Shown here: positions 7,736 through 17,948 of the stretch, one piece after another
Layout: each line of letters starts with the position of its first letter
Numbering within the stretch: the first letter of the stretch is position 1
Assembly: GCF_014764365.1 (NCBI RefSeq)
Contig: NZ_CP061718.1
Span: 1,240,001-1,304,000, forward strand
Origin: Roseococcus microcysteis
GTDB lineage: Bacteria; Pseudomonadota; Alphaproteobacteria; Acetobacterales; Acetobacteraceae
Direction: 5' to 3'
DNA: 64,000 nt
The notes under the pieces: generated by a model
Seen by the model: the letters and a program-made list of their open reading frames with translations, nothing else
Databases searched by the model: none
Told to the model about the DNA's origin: nothing
Position numbers and translations under genes: made by a program

Positions 7736-9096
7736 GCGCGCTCTGGACCGCCGGGGAACTCCGCGCGGCCACGGGCGGCGCCTGCGGCGATGAGCTGGCC
7801 GTGACCGGCATCACCATTGACACCCGCGCGACCGGGGCGGGCGACCTCTTCGTGGCGCTGCGGGCCGCGCGCGACGGGCATGACTTCGTGGCCGAGGCCT
7901 TCCTGCGCGGCGCCGCCGCCATGGTGGACCGCGACATGTCGGGCGGCCCCACCCTGCGCGTGGCCGACACGCTGGCCGGGCTGACGGCGCTGGGCGCGGC
8001 CGGCCGGGCGCGGAGTGCCGCGCGCGTGATCGCCGTGACAGGCTCGGTCGGCAAGACCACCACCAAGGACATGCTGGCGCGGGCCTGCGCGGGGCTCGGC
8101 CCCACCCATGCCGCGGCGGCCAGCCACAACAACCATTGGGGCGTGCCGCTGACCCTGGCCCGCCTGCCGCGCGACGCGGAATGGGCCGTCATCGAGATCG
8201 GCATGAACAACCCGGGCGAGATCGCGCCGCTGGCCCGCCTCGCCACGCCGCATGTGGCCGTCATCACCACCATCGGCACGGCGCATATCGGCAATATGGG
8301 CAGCGTGGAGGCCATCGCGGATGAGAAGGCCGCAATCATGGCAGGCCTCGGCGCGGGGGGGATCGCGGTGCTGCCGCAGGACAGCCCGCACTTCCCCCGC
8401 CTCGCCGCCCACGCCGCCGCGTTCGGCGCGCGGGTCATCGGCTTCGGCGAGGGGCCGGAATGCGCCGCCCGCCTGCTCGCCTTCCGGGGCGAGGCCATGG
8501 GCAGCGTCTCCGAATGCGACCTGCTGGGCCGGCATGTGGAAATCCGCCTCGCCCAGCCGGGCCGGCACATGGCGCTGAACGCGCTGGCGGCGCTGACGGC
8601 CATCCAGGCGGCGGGCGGCGATGCCGGGCTGGCCGCGGCCGCGCTGGACGGTTTCGGCGCCGCGGCCGGGCGGGGGGCCATGCGCCGCATCGCCACGCCG
8701 GATGGCGGCACGGCCCTGCTGCTGGACGAGAGCTACAACGCCTCCGACACCGCCGTGCGCGCGGCGCTTGCGGTGCTGGCCGGGCAGAAGGCCCGCCGGC
8801 GCATCGCCGTGCTGGGCGACATGCTGGAAATGGGCGAATTCGGCCCGGACCTGCATGCCGGGCTGGCCAGCGATGCGGCGGACGCGGCCGAGCTGGTGTT
8901 TGCCTGCGGGCCCCTGATGGGGCATCTCTTCGCCGCCCTGCCCCCCGCCCGCCGGGGGGCGCATATGCCGGACGCGGCCAGCCTCGCCCCCGTGGTGGCG
9001 GCGGCGCTGCGCGAGGGCGATGCGGTGCTGGTGAAAGGTTCCCTCGGCATGCGGATGGCCGAGATCATCCGCGCCCTGACCGAGAGGACTGCCTGA
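7732..9096 (+). CDS. murF: UDP-N-acetylmuramoyl-tripeptide--D-alanyl-D-alanine ligase
   Basis: A 454-residue Mur ligase that joins D-Ala-D-Ala to the UDP-MurNAc-tripeptide. The ATP-binding [13 protein letters not shown] is near residues 103-115; [12 protein letters not shown] and [18 protein letters not shown] are typical of MurF, as is [13 protein letters not shown] near residue 360. It follows murE with a 4-bp ATGA overlap and itself ends in an overlap with mraY, so it is part of the same polycistronic message. Length and motif order are normal, with no sign of disruption. Confidence 0.97.
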   Translation: MSALWTAGELRAATGGACGDELAVTGITIDTRATGAGDLFVALRAARDGHDFVAEAFLRGAAAMVDRDMSGGPTLRVADTLAGLTALGAAGRARSAARVIAVTGSVGKTTTKDMLARACAGLGPTHAAAASHNNHWGVPLTLARLPRDAEWAVIEIGMNNPGEIAPLARLATPHVAVITTIGTAHIGNMGSVEAIADEKAAIMAGLGAGGIAVLPQDSPHFPRLAAHAAAFGARVIGFGEGPECAARLLAFRGEAMGSVSECDLLGRHVEIRLAQPGRHMALNALAALTAIQAAGGDAGLAAAALDGFGAAAGRGAMRRIATPDGGTALLLDESYNASDTAVRAALAVLAGQKARRRIAVLGDMLEMGEFGPDLHAGLASDAADAAELVFACGPLMGHLFAALPPARRGAHMPDAASLAPVVAAALREGDAVLVKGSLGMRMAEIIRALTERTA

Positions 9097-10184
9097 TGCT
9101 GCCCATTTTGCTCGCCCCGCTCGCGGACGAGTTCATCATGTTCAACCTGGTGCGCTACCTGACCTTCCGCGCGGGGGCGGCCTGCATGACGGCGCTGGTG
9201 CTCTGCCTCGCCTTCGGCAAGCCCATCATCGCCTGGCTGCGGACCTTCCAGCCGGCGGGCCAGCCCATCCGCGAGGACGGGCCGCAAAGCCACCTGCTGA
9301 CCAAGAAGGGCACGCCCACCATGGGCGGGGTGCTGATCCTCTTCTCGCTCACCATCGCGGTGCTGCTCTGGGCCGATCTGCGCAACGGCTTCGTCTGGCC
9401 GGTGCTGCTGGTGACGCTGGGCTATGGCGCGCTGGGCTTCGCCGATGACTGGATGAAGGTGACCAAGCGCAACACCAAGGGCGTGTCGGGGCGGATGAAG
9501 CTGCTGGTGCAGGGCGGCATCGCGCTGGCGGCGGCCATCTGGATGAGCCTGCTGCTGCCGCCCGGCCTGTCCAGCAACATGGCGGTGCCCTTCTTCAAGG
9601 ACATCCTGATCCCGCTGGGCATCCTCTTCCCGCTGATCGCGGCCTTCGTGATGGTGGGCGCGTCGAACGCCGTGAACCTGACGGATGGGCTGGACGGGCT
9701 GGCCATCGTGCCGGTGATGATCGCGGCGGCGGTCTTCGCGCTGATCGCCTATCTCGTCGGCAACCGCATCTTCGCGGACTACCTGCAGCTGCATGGCGTG
9801 CCCGGCGCGGGGGAGCTCGCGGTGTTCTGCTCGGCGCTGATCGGCGCCTCGCTGGGCTTCCTGTGGTTCAACGCGCCGCCGGCGGCGGTGTTCATGGGCG
9901 ATACGGGCTCGCTGGCGCTGGGTGGCGCGCTGGGCTCCATCGCGGTCGCCACCAAGCACGAGATGGTGCTGGCCATCGTGGGCGGGCTGTTCGTGGTGGA
10001 GACGCTCTCCGTCATCATCCAGGTGTTCTGGTTCAAGCGGACGGGGCGGCGCGTCTTCCTGATGGCGCCGCTGCACCACCATTTCGAGAAGAAGGGCTGG
10101 GCCGAACCGACCATCGTGATCCGCTTCTGGATCATCGCGATGGTGCTGGGGCTGATCGGCCTCTCCACGCTGAAGATCCGCTGA
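9096..10184 (+). CDS. mraY: Phospho-N-acetylmuramoyl-pentapeptide-transferase
   Basis: MraY moves phospho-MurNAc-pentapeptide onto undecaprenyl phosphate to form lipid I at the inner membrane. The 362-residue sequence is highly hydrophobic with about ten predicted membrane spans. It carries the family motifs KKGTPTMGG near residue 70, [10 protein letters not shown] (the catalytic DD), [13 protein letters not shown] near residue 190, [12 protein letters not shown] and the His-rich [12 protein letters not shown] near residue 325. It starts inside the murF stop (TGATG) and ends overlapping murD. Confidence 0.98.
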   Translation: MLPILLAPLADEFIMFNLVRYLTFRAGAACMTALVLCLAFGKPIIAWLRTFQPAGQPIREDGPQSHLLTKKGTPTMGGVLILFSLTIAVLLWADLRNGFVWPVLLVTLGYGALGFADDWMKVTKRNTKGVSGRMKLLVQGGIALAAAIWMSLLLPPGLSSNMAVPFFKDILIPLGILFPLIAAFVMVGASNAVNLTDGLDGLAIVPVMIAAAVFALIAYLVGNRIFADYLQLHGVPGAGELAVFCSALIGASLGFLWFNAPPAAVFMGDTGSLALGGALGSIAVATKHEMVLAIVGGLFVVETLSVIIQVFWFKRTGRRVFLMAPLHHHFEKKGWAEPTIVIRFWIIAMVLGLIGLSTLKIR

Positions 10185-11536
10185 TGGCCCCCTTCGCCCC
10201 CTTCGCCGGGATGCGCGTCGCGGTGGTGGGGCTCGGCCGCGCCGGGCTGCCGGCCGCGCGGCGCCTGGCCGAATGGGGGGCGGAGGTGACGGCCTGGGAT
10301 GACCGCGAGGGGGCGCGGGCGGAGGCCGCTTCGGCCGGGCTGCGCGTGGCGGATCCGGCCGCGGGCTTCGATTTCGACGCGCTGCTGCTCTCGCCCGGCA
10401 TCCCGCACAGCCTGCCCGCGCCGCACCCGGCGGCGGCGGCGGCGCGGGCGGCGGGCAAGCCCGTGCTGAGCGATGTGGAGTTCCTGCATCGCGCCGTGCG
10501 CGCCAGCGGTTCGCGCGCGCGCTTCGCGGGCATCACGGGCACCAATGGCAAGAGCACGACGACGGCGCTGCTGGGCCACCTGCTGGCGCGGGCCGGCGTG
10601 CCCTGCGCGGTGGGCGGCAATCTGGGCCCCGCGGCGCTGGACATGCCGCTGCTGGGCGATGACGGCGTGTATGTGCTGGAGATGTCCTCCTACATGCTGG
10701 AGCGAATCGCGACACTTCGATTCAACTGCGCCGCGATGCTGAACCTCAGCCCCGACCATCTGGACCGGCATGGCGACATGGCGGGCTACCTCGCCGCCAA
10801 GGCGCGCATCTTCGCGCGGCAGGAGGCGGGGGATGTGGCGGTGCTGGGCCAGGGCGATGCGCCCACGCGCGGGCTCGCTGCGGGCCTGGCCGCGCGGGTG
10901 GTGCCGCTGGCCGAGGGCGGCGTGTGGTGGGAGGGCCACCTGCTGCGCGATGCGCGCGGCGAGATCGCGGACCTCGCCGCCTGCCCCACCCTGCCCGGCG
11001 CGCACAACGCGCAGAACGCGGCCGCCGCCTGCGCCATGGCCATGGCGTTGGGCGTGGACCGCGCCACGCTGGCCGATGGGCTTTCCACCTATCCCGGCCT
11101 GCCCCACCGGCAGGAGGTGGTGCGGCGCATCGGCCCCGTCGCCTTCGTGAATGACAGCAAGGCCACCAATGCCGACAGCACGGCCTGGGCGCTCTCCTCC
11201 TATCCGCGCGTGGTCTGGATCGCGGGCGGGATGGGCAAGGCGGGCGGGATCGAGCCCCTCGCCCCCTTCTTCGACCGCGTGGCCGAGGCCTTCCTGATCG
11301 GCCGCGACGCCGCCGAATTCGCCACGACCCTCGCCGCCCATGGGGTGAAGCACCGGCTCTGCGGCACGCTGGAGGCGGCGGTGCCTCTGGCCGCGCAGGC
11401 CGCCATGTCGGGTGCGGCGGAGGTGGTGCTGCTCTCGCCCGCCGCCGCCTCCTGGGACCAGTTCACGGGCTTCGACGCGCGGGGCGATGCCTTCCGCGCC
11501 CTGGTCGCCGCCCTGCCACAAGGAATGCCCGCATGA
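10184..11536 (+). CDS. murD: UDP-N-acetylmuramoylalanine--D-glutamate ligase
   Basis: A 450-residue cytoplasmic Mur ligase adding D-glutamate to UDP-MurNAc-L-Ala. The N-terminus has a Rossmann-type VAVVGLGRAGLPAARRL. The ATP loop is AGITGTNGKSTTTALLG near residue 120. VLEMSSYMLE, NLSPDHLDRHG and FVNDSKATNADS are further hallmark motifs in the expected order, and a C-terminal LLSPAAASWDQF closes the domain as in other MurD proteins. The ATG overlaps the mraY stop by one base and the stop overlaps ftsW (ATGA). Confidence 0.97.
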   Translation: MAPFAPFAGMRVAVVGLGRAGLPAARRLAEWGAEVTAWDDREGARAEAASAGLRVADPAAGFDFDALLLSPGIPHSLPAPHPAAAAARAAGKPVLSDVEFLHRAVRASGSRARFAGITGTNGKSTTTALLGHLLARAGVPCAVGGNLGPAALDMPLLGDDGVYVLEMSSYMLERIATLRFNCAAMLNLSPDHLDRHGDMAGYLAAKARIFARQEAGDVAVLGQGDAPTRGLAAGLAARVVPLAEGGVWWEGHLLRDARGEIADLAACPTLPGAHNAQNAAAACAMAMALGVDRATLADGLSTYPGLPHRQEVVRRIGPVAFVNDSKATNADSTAWALSSYPRVVWIAGGMGKAGGIEPLAPFFDRVAEAFLIGRDAAEFATTLAAHGVKHRLCGTLEAAVPLAAQAAMSGAAEVVLLSPAAASWDQFTGFDARGDAFRALVAALPQGMPA

Positions 11537-12696
11537 GCTTCGTCCGCGTGGACCATTCGACGGTGGGGCGCTGGTGGGCCAGCCTGGACCGCTGGACACT
11601 CGCCGCGCTGCTGGCGCTGGTGGGCATCGGCTATGTGATGATGCTCTCGGCCTCGCCGGCGGTGGCCGAGCGGATCGGCGCCTCCTCCCGCCACATGTTC
11701 CTCACGCGGCAGGTGGTCTATTCGCTGATCGCCGTCATCGTGATGGTGGGCGTCTCCATGCTGCCGGTGAAATGGGTGCTGCGCGCGGCCATGCTGGGGG
11801 CGCTGGGGGCGCTGGCGCTGACGGCGGCGACCCTGGTCATCGGCACCGAGATCAAGGGCGCGCGGCGCTGGATCTCCTTCCCCGGTGGCTCCTTGCAACC
11901 TTCGGAATTCCTGAAGCCGTGCCTCGCGGTCGCGGTGGCTTGGCTTTTGGCGGAAGGAAAGCGCGAGGGGCGTTTCCCTGGCCTGCTCATCGCCATCGCG
12001 CTGATCGGCGGCGTGGCCTGGCTGATGAAGCAGCAGCCCGATATCGGCATGCTGGCGGTCATCGTGGCGGTGTTCCTGGCGCAGGTCTTCGTCTCGGGCA
12101 TCAACCTGATGTGGGTGGTGGCCGGCGCGGGCGCGGTGGTGGGGATGGCGGTGCTGGCCTTCACGCTGCATGGCCATGTGCGCTCCCGCGTGCAGCGCTT
12201 CCTCAACCCGGAATCGGGCGACAATTTCCAGATCCGCATGTCGCTGGAGGCCTTCGGCAATGGCGGCATGTTCGGCCGCGGGCCGGGCGAGGGAAGGGTG
12301 AAGGACGTGCTGCCCGACGCCCATGCGGATTTCGTCTTCCCCGTGGCGGCGGAGGAATTCGGCCTCATCACCTGCCTGCTCATTCTCGGCCTGTTCGCCT
12401 TCATCGTGCTGCGCGGGCTGTGGCGGCTGATGGAGGAGCGGGACGTCTTCGTGAGCCTGGCGGCCACCGGCCTGCTGGTGCAGTTCGGGCTGCAGGCCTT
12501 CATCAACATGGGAAGCTCGCTGCACCTGATTCCGACCAAGGGGATGACCTTGCCCTTCGTGAGCTATGGCGGTTCCTCGGTGGTGGCGCTGGCGCTGGGC
12601 ATGGGCTTCCTGCTGGCGCTGACGCGACGGCGCCCCGCGCGGGGCGAGGAAGCCAACCCCTTCACGGCGGGGCTGCGCGCCCCCTTCCCCACGTGA
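11533..12696 (+). CDS. ftsW: Septal peptidoglycan glycosyltransferase FtsW
   Basis: A 387-residue SEDS-family membrane protein that polymerises lipid II at the septum with FtsI. It has about ten membrane spans. The family features include KGARRWISFPGGSLQPSEF at ~112-131, a central MKQQPDIGMLAV segment, FGRGPGEGRVKDVLPDAHADF and FVSYGGSSVVA near the C-terminus. Position between murD and murG distinguishes it from RodA. It starts at an ATGA overlap with murD and is followed by murG with two bases between stop and ATG. Confidence 0.96.
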   Translation: MSFVRVDHSTVGRWWASLDRWTLAALLALVGIGYVMMLSASPAVAERIGASSRHMFLTRQVVYSLIAVIVMVGVSMLPVKWVLRAAMLGALGALALTAATLVIGTEIKGARRWISFPGGSLQPSEFLKPCLAVAVAWLLAEGKREGRFPGLLIAIALIGGVAWLMKQQPDIGMLAVIVAVFLAQVFVSGINLMWVVAGAGAVVGMAVLAFTLHGHVRSRVQRFLNPESGDNFQIRMSLEAFGNGGMFGRGPGEGRVKDVLPDAHADFVFPVAAEEFGLITCLLILGLFAFIVLRGLWRLMEERDVFVSLAATGLLVQFGLQAFINMGSSLHLIPTKGMTLPFVSYGGSSVVALALGMGFLLALTRRRPARGEEANPFTAGLRAPFPT

Positions 12697-12698
12697 TC

Positions 12699-13829
12699 AT
12701 GCGCGGGCCCGCCATCCGCCCCATCGCCATCGCCGCCGGCGGCACGGGGGGGCATCTGTTCCCGGCCGAGGCGCTGGCCGCGGAACTCATGGCGCGCGGG
12801 CAGCGGGTGGTGCTGTTCACCGATGCGCGCTCGGCCGCCTTCGACAGCCCGGCCTTCGCGGCCGCCGAGCGCTTCGTGCTGAAGGGCGCGGGCATCGCGG
12901 GGCGGGGTGTCGTGAAGGGGCTGCGCGGCGCGGCCCAGCTCGCCGCCGGCACGTGGACGGCGCGGCGGCTGTTGAAGGAACTGGACGCGGCGGCGGTGGT
13001 GGGCTTTGGCGGCTATCCCTCCATCCCGCCCGCGCTGGCCGCGCTGACGCTGGGCCGGCGCCGCCCCGCGGTGGTGCTGCACGAGCAGAATGCGGTGCTG
13101 GGCCGCGCCAACCGGGCATTGGCGAAGCGGGCGGACCTGCTGGCGCTGGCCTATGCGCGCACGGCGCGCGTGCCGGCGGGGGCGCGCACGCGACATGTGG
13201 GCAACCCGGTGCGGCCGGCGCTCGCGGCGCTGGTGGGCCAGCCCTACCCGCCTACGACGGGCGCGCTGCGGCTGCTGGTGATCGGCGGTTCGCTGGGGGC
13301 GCGGGTGTTCTCGGACCTGATCCCGCCCGCCATCGCCGCCCTGCCGGATTCGCTGCGGGCGCGGCTGCTGGTGGCGCAGCAGGTGCGGGTGGAGGACCAG
13401 GAGCGCGTGCGCGCGGCCTATGCCGATACGGGCATTCCGGTGGAGCTCTCGCCCTTCTTCCCCGACATCGCGGTGCGGCTTTCGGGGGCGCATCTCGTCA
13501 TCGCGCGGGCCGGCGCCTCCACGGTGGCGGAACTGGCCTGCGCGGGGCGGCCTTCGCTGTTGATTCCGCTGCCCTCGGCCATTGACGACCACCAGCGGGC
13601 CAATGCGGCCGCGCTGGCCGAAAGCGGGGCCGCGCAGGTGCTGCCCCAGGCCGGGCTGACACCGGAGGTTCTGGGGGCCGCGCTGGCGGCCTGGCTCGAC
13701 GCGCCGGAAAGGCTTGCCGAAGCGGCCCGACATGCGGCAAGCCTCGCCCGACCCCAGGCGGCGCGGGAATTGGCCGACGCCGTGCTCGACTGCGCCGCGC
13801 GCACCACCTCTGTCCAGGAGCCCCGCTGA
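12699..13829 (+). CDS. murG: UDP-N-acetylglucosamine--N-acetylmuramyl-(pentapeptide) pyrophosphoryl-undecaprenol N-acetylglucosamine transferase
   Basis: MurG adds GlcNAc to lipid I to make lipid II on the inner face of the membrane. The 376-residue protein shows the GT-B fold signatures: the N-terminal [16 protein letters not shown] loop, [15 protein letters not shown] near residue 105, [12 protein letters not shown], a second glycine loop [13 protein letters not shown], and the UDP-GlcNAc-binding region [20 protein letters not shown] followed by [12 protein letters not shown] at 12693 that overlaps the ftsW stop would give two more residues and is an equally valid start. The stop overlaps murC by one base. 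Confidence 0.96.
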   Translation: MRGPAIRPIAIAAGGTGGHLFPAEALAAELMARGQRVVLFTDARSAAFDSPAFAAAERFVLKGAGIAGRGVVKGLRGAAQLAAGTWTARRLLKELDAAAVVGFGGYPSIPPALAALTLGRRRPAVVLHEQNAVLGRANRALAKRADLLALAYARTARVPAGARTRHVGNPVRPALAALVGQPYPPTTGALRLLVIGGSLGARVFSDLIPPAIAALPDSLRARLLVAQQVRVEDQERVRAAYADTGIPVELSPFFPDIAVRLSGAHLVIARAGASTVAELACAGRPSLLIPLPSAIDDHQRANAAALAESGAAQVLPQAGLTPEVLGAALAAWLDAPERLAEAARHAASLARPQAARELADAVLDCAARTTSVQEPR

Positions 13830-15271
13830 TGCGCGCGCTGCCACTTTCCATCGGGACCATCCACTTCGTGGGCATCGGCGGCATCGGCATGTCCGGCATT
13901 GCCGAGGTGCTGCACAATCTCGGCTATTCGGTGCAGGGCAGCGACATCGCGGAGGGCTACAACGTGGCCCGCCTGCGTGAGGCCGGCATTCCCGTCACCG
14001 TGGGCCATGCGGCGGAAAACCTGGGCGCGGCGCAGGTCATCGTCGTCTCCACCGCCGTGAAGCGCGACAACCCGGAGGTCCAGGCCGCGCGCGCGCGCCT
14101 GCTGCCGGTGGTGCGGCGTGCCGAGATGCTGGCGGAGCTGATGCGCCTCAAATGGGGCATCGCCATCGGCGGCACCCATGGCAAGACGACGACGACGAGC
14201 CTCGTTGCCGCCGTGCTGGAGGCCGCCCGCCTCGACCCCACCGTGATCAATGGCGGCATCATCAACGCTTATGGCACCAACACCCGCATGGGCACGGGCG
14301 AATGGATGGTGGTCGAGGCCGATGAGAGCGATGGCAGCTTCCTGCGCCTGCCCTCCACCGTCGCCATCGTCACCAACATGGATGCCGAGCACCTGGACCA
14401 CTGGGGCACGGAGGAGGCGATGCGCGAGGGCTACGCGCAATTCGTCGGCAACATCCCCTTCTATGGCTTCGCGGTGCTCTGCGTGGACCATCCGGCGGTG
14501 CAGGCGATGATCCCGCGCCTCGATCGGCGCCTCGTCACCTATGGCTTCTCGCCCCAGGCCGATGTGCGGGCGGAGAAGCTGCTGACCGACCGCATGGGCG
14601 CCACCTTCGAGGTGAGCGTGCAGGACCGCGTGAGCAAGCGCGTCCGCACCATGAAGCCCTTCCGCCTGCCCATGCTGGGGCAGCACAACGTCCAGAACGC
14701 GCTGGCCGCCATCGCGGTCGGCGTCGAGATGGACGTGCCGGAGAACGTGATCCGCGAGGCGCTGGCCGGCTTCAAGGGCGTGAAGCGCCGCTTCACCCGC
14801 GTGGGCGAGACGGGCGGTGTCACCATCATCGACGACTACGGCCACCACCCGGTCGAGATCGCGGCCGTGCTGAAGGCCGCCCGCCAGGCGGGGGCGCGGG
14901 ACGTCATCGCGGTGGTGCAGCCGCACCGTTATTCGCGCCTGCGGCAGCTCTTCACCGAATTCTGCACCTGCATGAACGACGCCGGCACGGTGATCGTGGC
15001 CGATGTCTATGCCGCCGGCGAGGCGCCGATCGAGGGGATGGACAAGGACGGGCTGGTGGACGGGCTGCGCGCGCGCGGCCATCGCAGCGTGGTGCCCCTG
15101 CCCTCGCCCGACCATCTGCCGGAGATGATCCACGCCATCGCCCGCCCGGGCGATTATGTGGTGTGCCTGGGTGCGGGCAGCATCACCAACTGGGCCCATG
15201 CGCTGCCGCGGCAGCTGGGCGAGTTGCAGGCCAAGGCCGGTGCGCGTGTCGCGCCGCTGCGCCGTGCTTGA
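13829..15271 (+). CDS. murC: UDP-N-acetylmuramate--L-alanine ligase
   Basis: The first Mur ligase of stem-peptide synthesis, 480 residues. It has an N-terminal [17 protein letters not shown] Rossmann motif and the ATP loop [20 protein letters not shown] near residue 112. Further motifs are [24 protein letters not shown], a central [14 protein letters not shown] and [20 protein letters not shown] and [13 protein letters not shown] end the protein as in other MurC sequences. It is coupled to murG by a one-base overlap. Its end overlaps a possible GTG start of murB. Confidence 0.97.
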   Translation: MRALPLSIGTIHFVGIGGIGMSGIAEVLHNLGYSVQGSDIAEGYNVARLREAGIPVTVGHAAENLGAAQVIVVSTAVKRDNPEVQAARARLLPVVRRAEMLAELMRLKWGIAIGGTHGKTTTTSLVAAVLEAARLDPTVINGGIINAYGTNTRMGTGEWMVVEADESDGSFLRLPSTVAIVTNMDAEHLDHWGTEEAMREGYAQFVGNIPFYGFAVLCVDHPAVQAMIPRLDRRLVTYGFSPQADVRAEKLLTDRMGATFEVSVQDRVSKRVRTMKPFRLPMLGQHNVQNALAAIAVGVEMDVPENVIREALAGFKGVKRRFTRVGETGGVTIIDDYGHHPVEIAAVLKAARQAGARDVIAVVQPHRYSRLRQLFTEFCTCMNDAGTVIVADVYAAGEAPIEGMDKDGLVDGLRARGHRSVVPLPSPDHLPEMIHAIARPGDYVVCLGAGSITNWAHALPRQLGELQAKAGARVAPLRRA

Positions 15272-15275
15272 CGCC

Positions 15276-16148
15276 ATGCCTGCCCTGCGCGGCCGCCTCG
15301 ACTTCGACGCGCCGCTGGCCCCCTTCACCTGGTTCCGCGTGGGCGGGCCGGCGGAGCGGCTGGCGCGCCCGGCCGATGCCGAGGATCTGCTGGCGCTGCT
15401 GGCCGAGGAGGCGGGGCCGGTGACGGTGCTGGGGGCGGCCTCCAACCTCATCATCCGCGATGGCGGCATCCGTGGCCTGGTGCTGCGCCTGCCGGCGCGG
15501 GGTTTCGGCGCGGTGCAGGTCGAGGCCGATGGCGTGGTGGCGGGCGCCGCCGCGCTGGATGCCACCATCGCCGAACACGCGGCGGCTTCGGGGCTGTCGG
15601 GGCTGGAATTCCTTTGCGGCATTCCGGGCAGCCTGGGCGGCGCGGTGGCGATGAATGCCGGCGCCTATGGGCGCGAAATGCGCGACGTTTTGGATTGGGC
15701 CGAGATCGCGACGCCGAAGGGCATGGTGCGGCTGGATGCGGCGGGGCTGCGCCTCGCCTACCGGCACGCGGAACTGCCCGCGCGCGGCGTGGTGGTGCGC
15801 GCCCGGCTGCGCGCCGAACCCGGCGATGCCGCCGCCATCGCGGCCCGCATGGCCGAAATCCGCGCGGCGCGCGAGGCGACGCAGCCCGTGCGCGCCCGCA
15901 CCGGCGGCAGCACCTTCCGCAACCCCGAAGGCCACAAGGCCTGGGCCCTGATTGACGCGGCCGGTTGCCGGGGAATGCGGCTGGGTGCGGCGCAGGTCAG
16001 CGAGAAGCATTGCAACTTCCTGCTCAACACCGGCGGCGCCACGGCGGCCGAGCTGGAGGCGCTGGGCGAAGAGGTGCGCGCACGGGTGCTGGCGCATTCG
16101 GGGGTCCGCCTCGAATGGGAAATCAAGCGCATTGGAGAGGCGGCATGA
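15276..16148 (+). CDS. murB: UDP-N-acetylenolpyruvoylglucosamine reductase
   Basis: MurB is an FAD enzyme that reduces UDP-GlcNAc-enolpyruvate to UDP-MurNAc. The 290-residue protein carries a FTWFRVGGPAERL start, the FAD-binding LGAASNLIIRDGGIRG near residues 53-68, and GLEFLCGIPGSLGGAVAMNAG with the catalytic region. It also has GGSTFRNPEG (with the active-site Ser) and a terminal EVRARVLAHSGVRLEWEIKR. The ATG at 15276 was chosen. A GTG at 15264 inside murC would add four residues (VLDA) and would keep the overlapping style of the cluster. Confidence 0.96.
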   Translation: MPALRGRLDFDAPLAPFTWFRVGGPAERLARPADAEDLLALLAEEAGPVTVLGAASNLIIRDGGIRGLVLRLPARGFGAVQVEADGVVAGAAALDATIAEHAAASGLSGLEFLCGIPGSLGGAVAMNAGAYGREMRDVLDWAEIATPKGMVRLDAAGLRLAYRHAELPARGVVVRARLRAEPGDAAAIAARMAEIRAAREATQPVRARTGGSTFRNPEGHKAWALIDAAGCRGMRLGAAQVSEKHCNFLLNTGGATAAELEALGEEVRARVLAHSGVRLEWEIKRIGEAA

Positions 16149-17068
16149 GTGCGACGGTGGCCGTCCTCCATGGCGGTGTTTCGGCCGAGCGCGAGGTGAG
16201 CCTCGCCACGGGCCGCCAGGTGATCCCCGCCCTTGAGGCGGCGGGCTTCACCGTCCTGCCCATCGAGGTGACGGAAGATCTCGGCGCCCTCATCGCCACG
16301 CTGCGCGCGGCGCGGCCGGACGCGGTGTTCAACGCGCTGCATGGCCGCTTCGGCGAGGATGGCTGCATCCAGGGTGTGCTGGACTGGCTGGGCCTGCCCT
16401 ACACGCATTCGGGCGTGCGCGCCTCCTCCGTCGCCATGGACAAGGGCGCGGCCAAGGCGGTGTTCCAGGCGCATGGCCTGCCCGTGGCCCAGCATCGCAT
16501 CGTGACGCCCGAGGAGCTGGAGCAGGAGGACCCCCTGCCCCGCCCCTATGTGGTGAAGCCGGTGGATGAGGGCAGCTCAGTTGGTGTGACCATCCTGCGC
16601 ACGGGCGACAACCGCCGCGCGGAGGTGGCGCGGTCCTGGCGCTTCGGCGCGCGCATCATGGCGGAAAGCTACGTGCCCGGCCGCGAGATCACGGTGGCCA
16701 TCATGGGCGACCGGCCGCTCGGCGTCACGGAGATCGCGACCGGCCACGCCTTCTACGACTACGAGGCCAAGTATGCGGAGGGCGGCAGCCGCCACCTCCT
16801 GCCCGCGCCCATCCACGCCGATGTGGCGGCGGAGGCGATGCGCGTGGCGCTCGCCGCGCACCAGGCGCTGGGCTGCCGCGGCGTCTCCCGCGCGGATTTC
16901 CGCTATGACGACACGGCGGGCGAGCCCGGGCGCCTCGTGCTGCTGGAGGTGAACACCCAGCCCGGCATGACGCCCACCTCGCTGCTGCCCGAACAGGCGG
17001 CGCATCAGGGCATTCCCTTCCCCGAGCTCTGCGCCTGGATGGTGCGGGAGGCGCGGCATGGCGCGTGA
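16145..17068 (+). CDS. ddl: D-alanine--D-alanine ligase
   Basis: A 307-residue ATP-grasp ligase making the D-Ala-D-Ala dipeptide used by MurF. It has VLHGGVSAEREVSLATG at the N-terminus (residues 7-23), a FNALHGRFGEDGCIQGVL segment, TPEEL and PYVVKPVDEGSSVGV, an ATP-grasp loop. A metal-binding end LLEVNTQPGMTPTSLLPEQA is also present. Its place between murB and ftsQ is the usual one (ddlB type). The ATG overlaps the murB stop (ATGA), and its 3' end overlaps ftsQ by 11 bp. Confidence 0.97.
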   Translation: MSATVAVLHGGVSAEREVSLATGRQVIPALEAAGFTVLPIEVTEDLGALIATLRAARPDAVFNALHGRFGEDGCIQGVLDWLGLPYTHSGVRASSVAMDKGAAKAVFQAHGLPVAQHRIVTPEELEQEDPLPRPYVVKPVDEGSSVGVTILRTGDNRRAEVARSWRFGARIMAESYVPGREITVAIMGDRPLGVTEIATGHAFYDYEAKYAEGGSRHLLPAPIHADVAAEAMRVALAAHQALGCRGVSRADFRYDDTAGEPGRLVLLEVNTQPGMTPTSLLPEQAAHQGIPFPELCAWMVREARHGA

Positions 17069-17948
17069 GCCGCGCAAGAAGGTCGCCGTCCGGTCGCGCG
17101 CCGCCGCACCCCCGCCGCGCCGGCCCTCCGCGGCCGCGCTGTGGTTCCGCCGGCAGCGGCGCATCCTGCGCGGCATGGGCGTGGGCCTGCTGGGGCTGGG
17201 CGCGCTGGCGGGCGTGGTTTGGGGTGTGGCGCGGATGGACCCCGAAGCGCGGGCGCGGGATGCGGCGCTGGCGCTGGTGAATCTGGGGCGCGACCATGGC
17301 CTCGTCGTGCAGGAAATCCGCGTCGAGGGGCGGGAATTCACCCCGCGCGAGGCGCTGCTGACCGCCATCGGCACCGTGCCGGGCGATGCCATCCTGGATT
17401 TCGACCCCGACGCCGCGCGCGCGCGACTGATGGAGATCGCCTGGGTGCGCGGCGCGCATGTGGAACGCCGCCTGCCCGGCACCATCCTGGTGCGGCTGGA
17501 GGAACGCCAGGCCTTCGCCATCTGGCAGCAGGACGGGCGCTATTCCGTCATTGACCGCAGCGGCAACGAGATGGCGAGCGAGCGTTTCGAGGCCTTCGGC
17601 CCCCTGCCCTTCGTGGTGGGCGCCGGCGCCAACACCGCCGCCGCCTCCATCGTGGACGTGCTGCGCCGCCACCCCGCCATCGCCGACCGGGTGGAGGCCG
17701 CGGTGCGCGTTTCCGAACGGCGCTGGAATCTCCGCCTGCACAATGGCGCCGACGTGCTGCTGCCCGAAGGCCATGAGGAAGCGGCGGTGGAGCGCCTGGC
17801 CGCGCTGCACGCGCAGGACCGGCTGCTCGACCGGCCGCTCGCCGTGGTGGACATGCGCCTGCCCGACCGCCTGGTGCTCCGCATGCCGCCCGAGGCCCCC
17901 GCCACGCCGCCCGCCACCCCCGCGCAAGCCCGGAGACAACGTGGATGA
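17058..17948 (+). CDS. ftsQ: Cell division protein FtsQ
   Basis: A 296-residue bitopic divisome protein. It has a basic cytoplasmic N-terminus rich in Arg/Lys/Pro (1-36), one membrane segment at ~38-58, then a POTRA domain starting near VVQEIRVEGREFTPREALL at residue ~80. The FtsQ-type segment VRGAHVERRLPGTILVRLEERQAFAIWQ follows near residue 130, with YSVIDRSGNE shortly after. The end is Pro/Ala-rich. FtsQ connects early divisome proteins with FtsL and FtsB. Start overlaps ddl; stop overlaps ftsA (ATGA). Confidence 0.95.
   Translation: MAREPRKKVAVRSRAAAPPPRRPSAAALWFRRQRRILRGMGVGLLGLGALAGVVWGVARMDPEARARDAALALVNLGRDHGLVVQEIRVEGREFTPREALLTAIGTVPGDAILDFDPDAARARLMEIAWVRGAHVERRLPGTILVRLEERQAFAIWQQDGRYSVIDRSGNEMASERFEAFGPLPFVVGAGANTAAASIVDVLRRHPAIADRVEAAVRVSERRWNLRLHNGADVLLPEGHEEAAVERLAALHAQDRLLDRPLAVVDMRLPDRLVLRMPPEAPATPPATPAQARRQRG

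Noticed and set aside
9779-11599. A 606-codon minus-strand open frame over mraY and murD
   Set aside because: Same explanation: composition-driven antisense frame over well-recognised genes, with no known motif.
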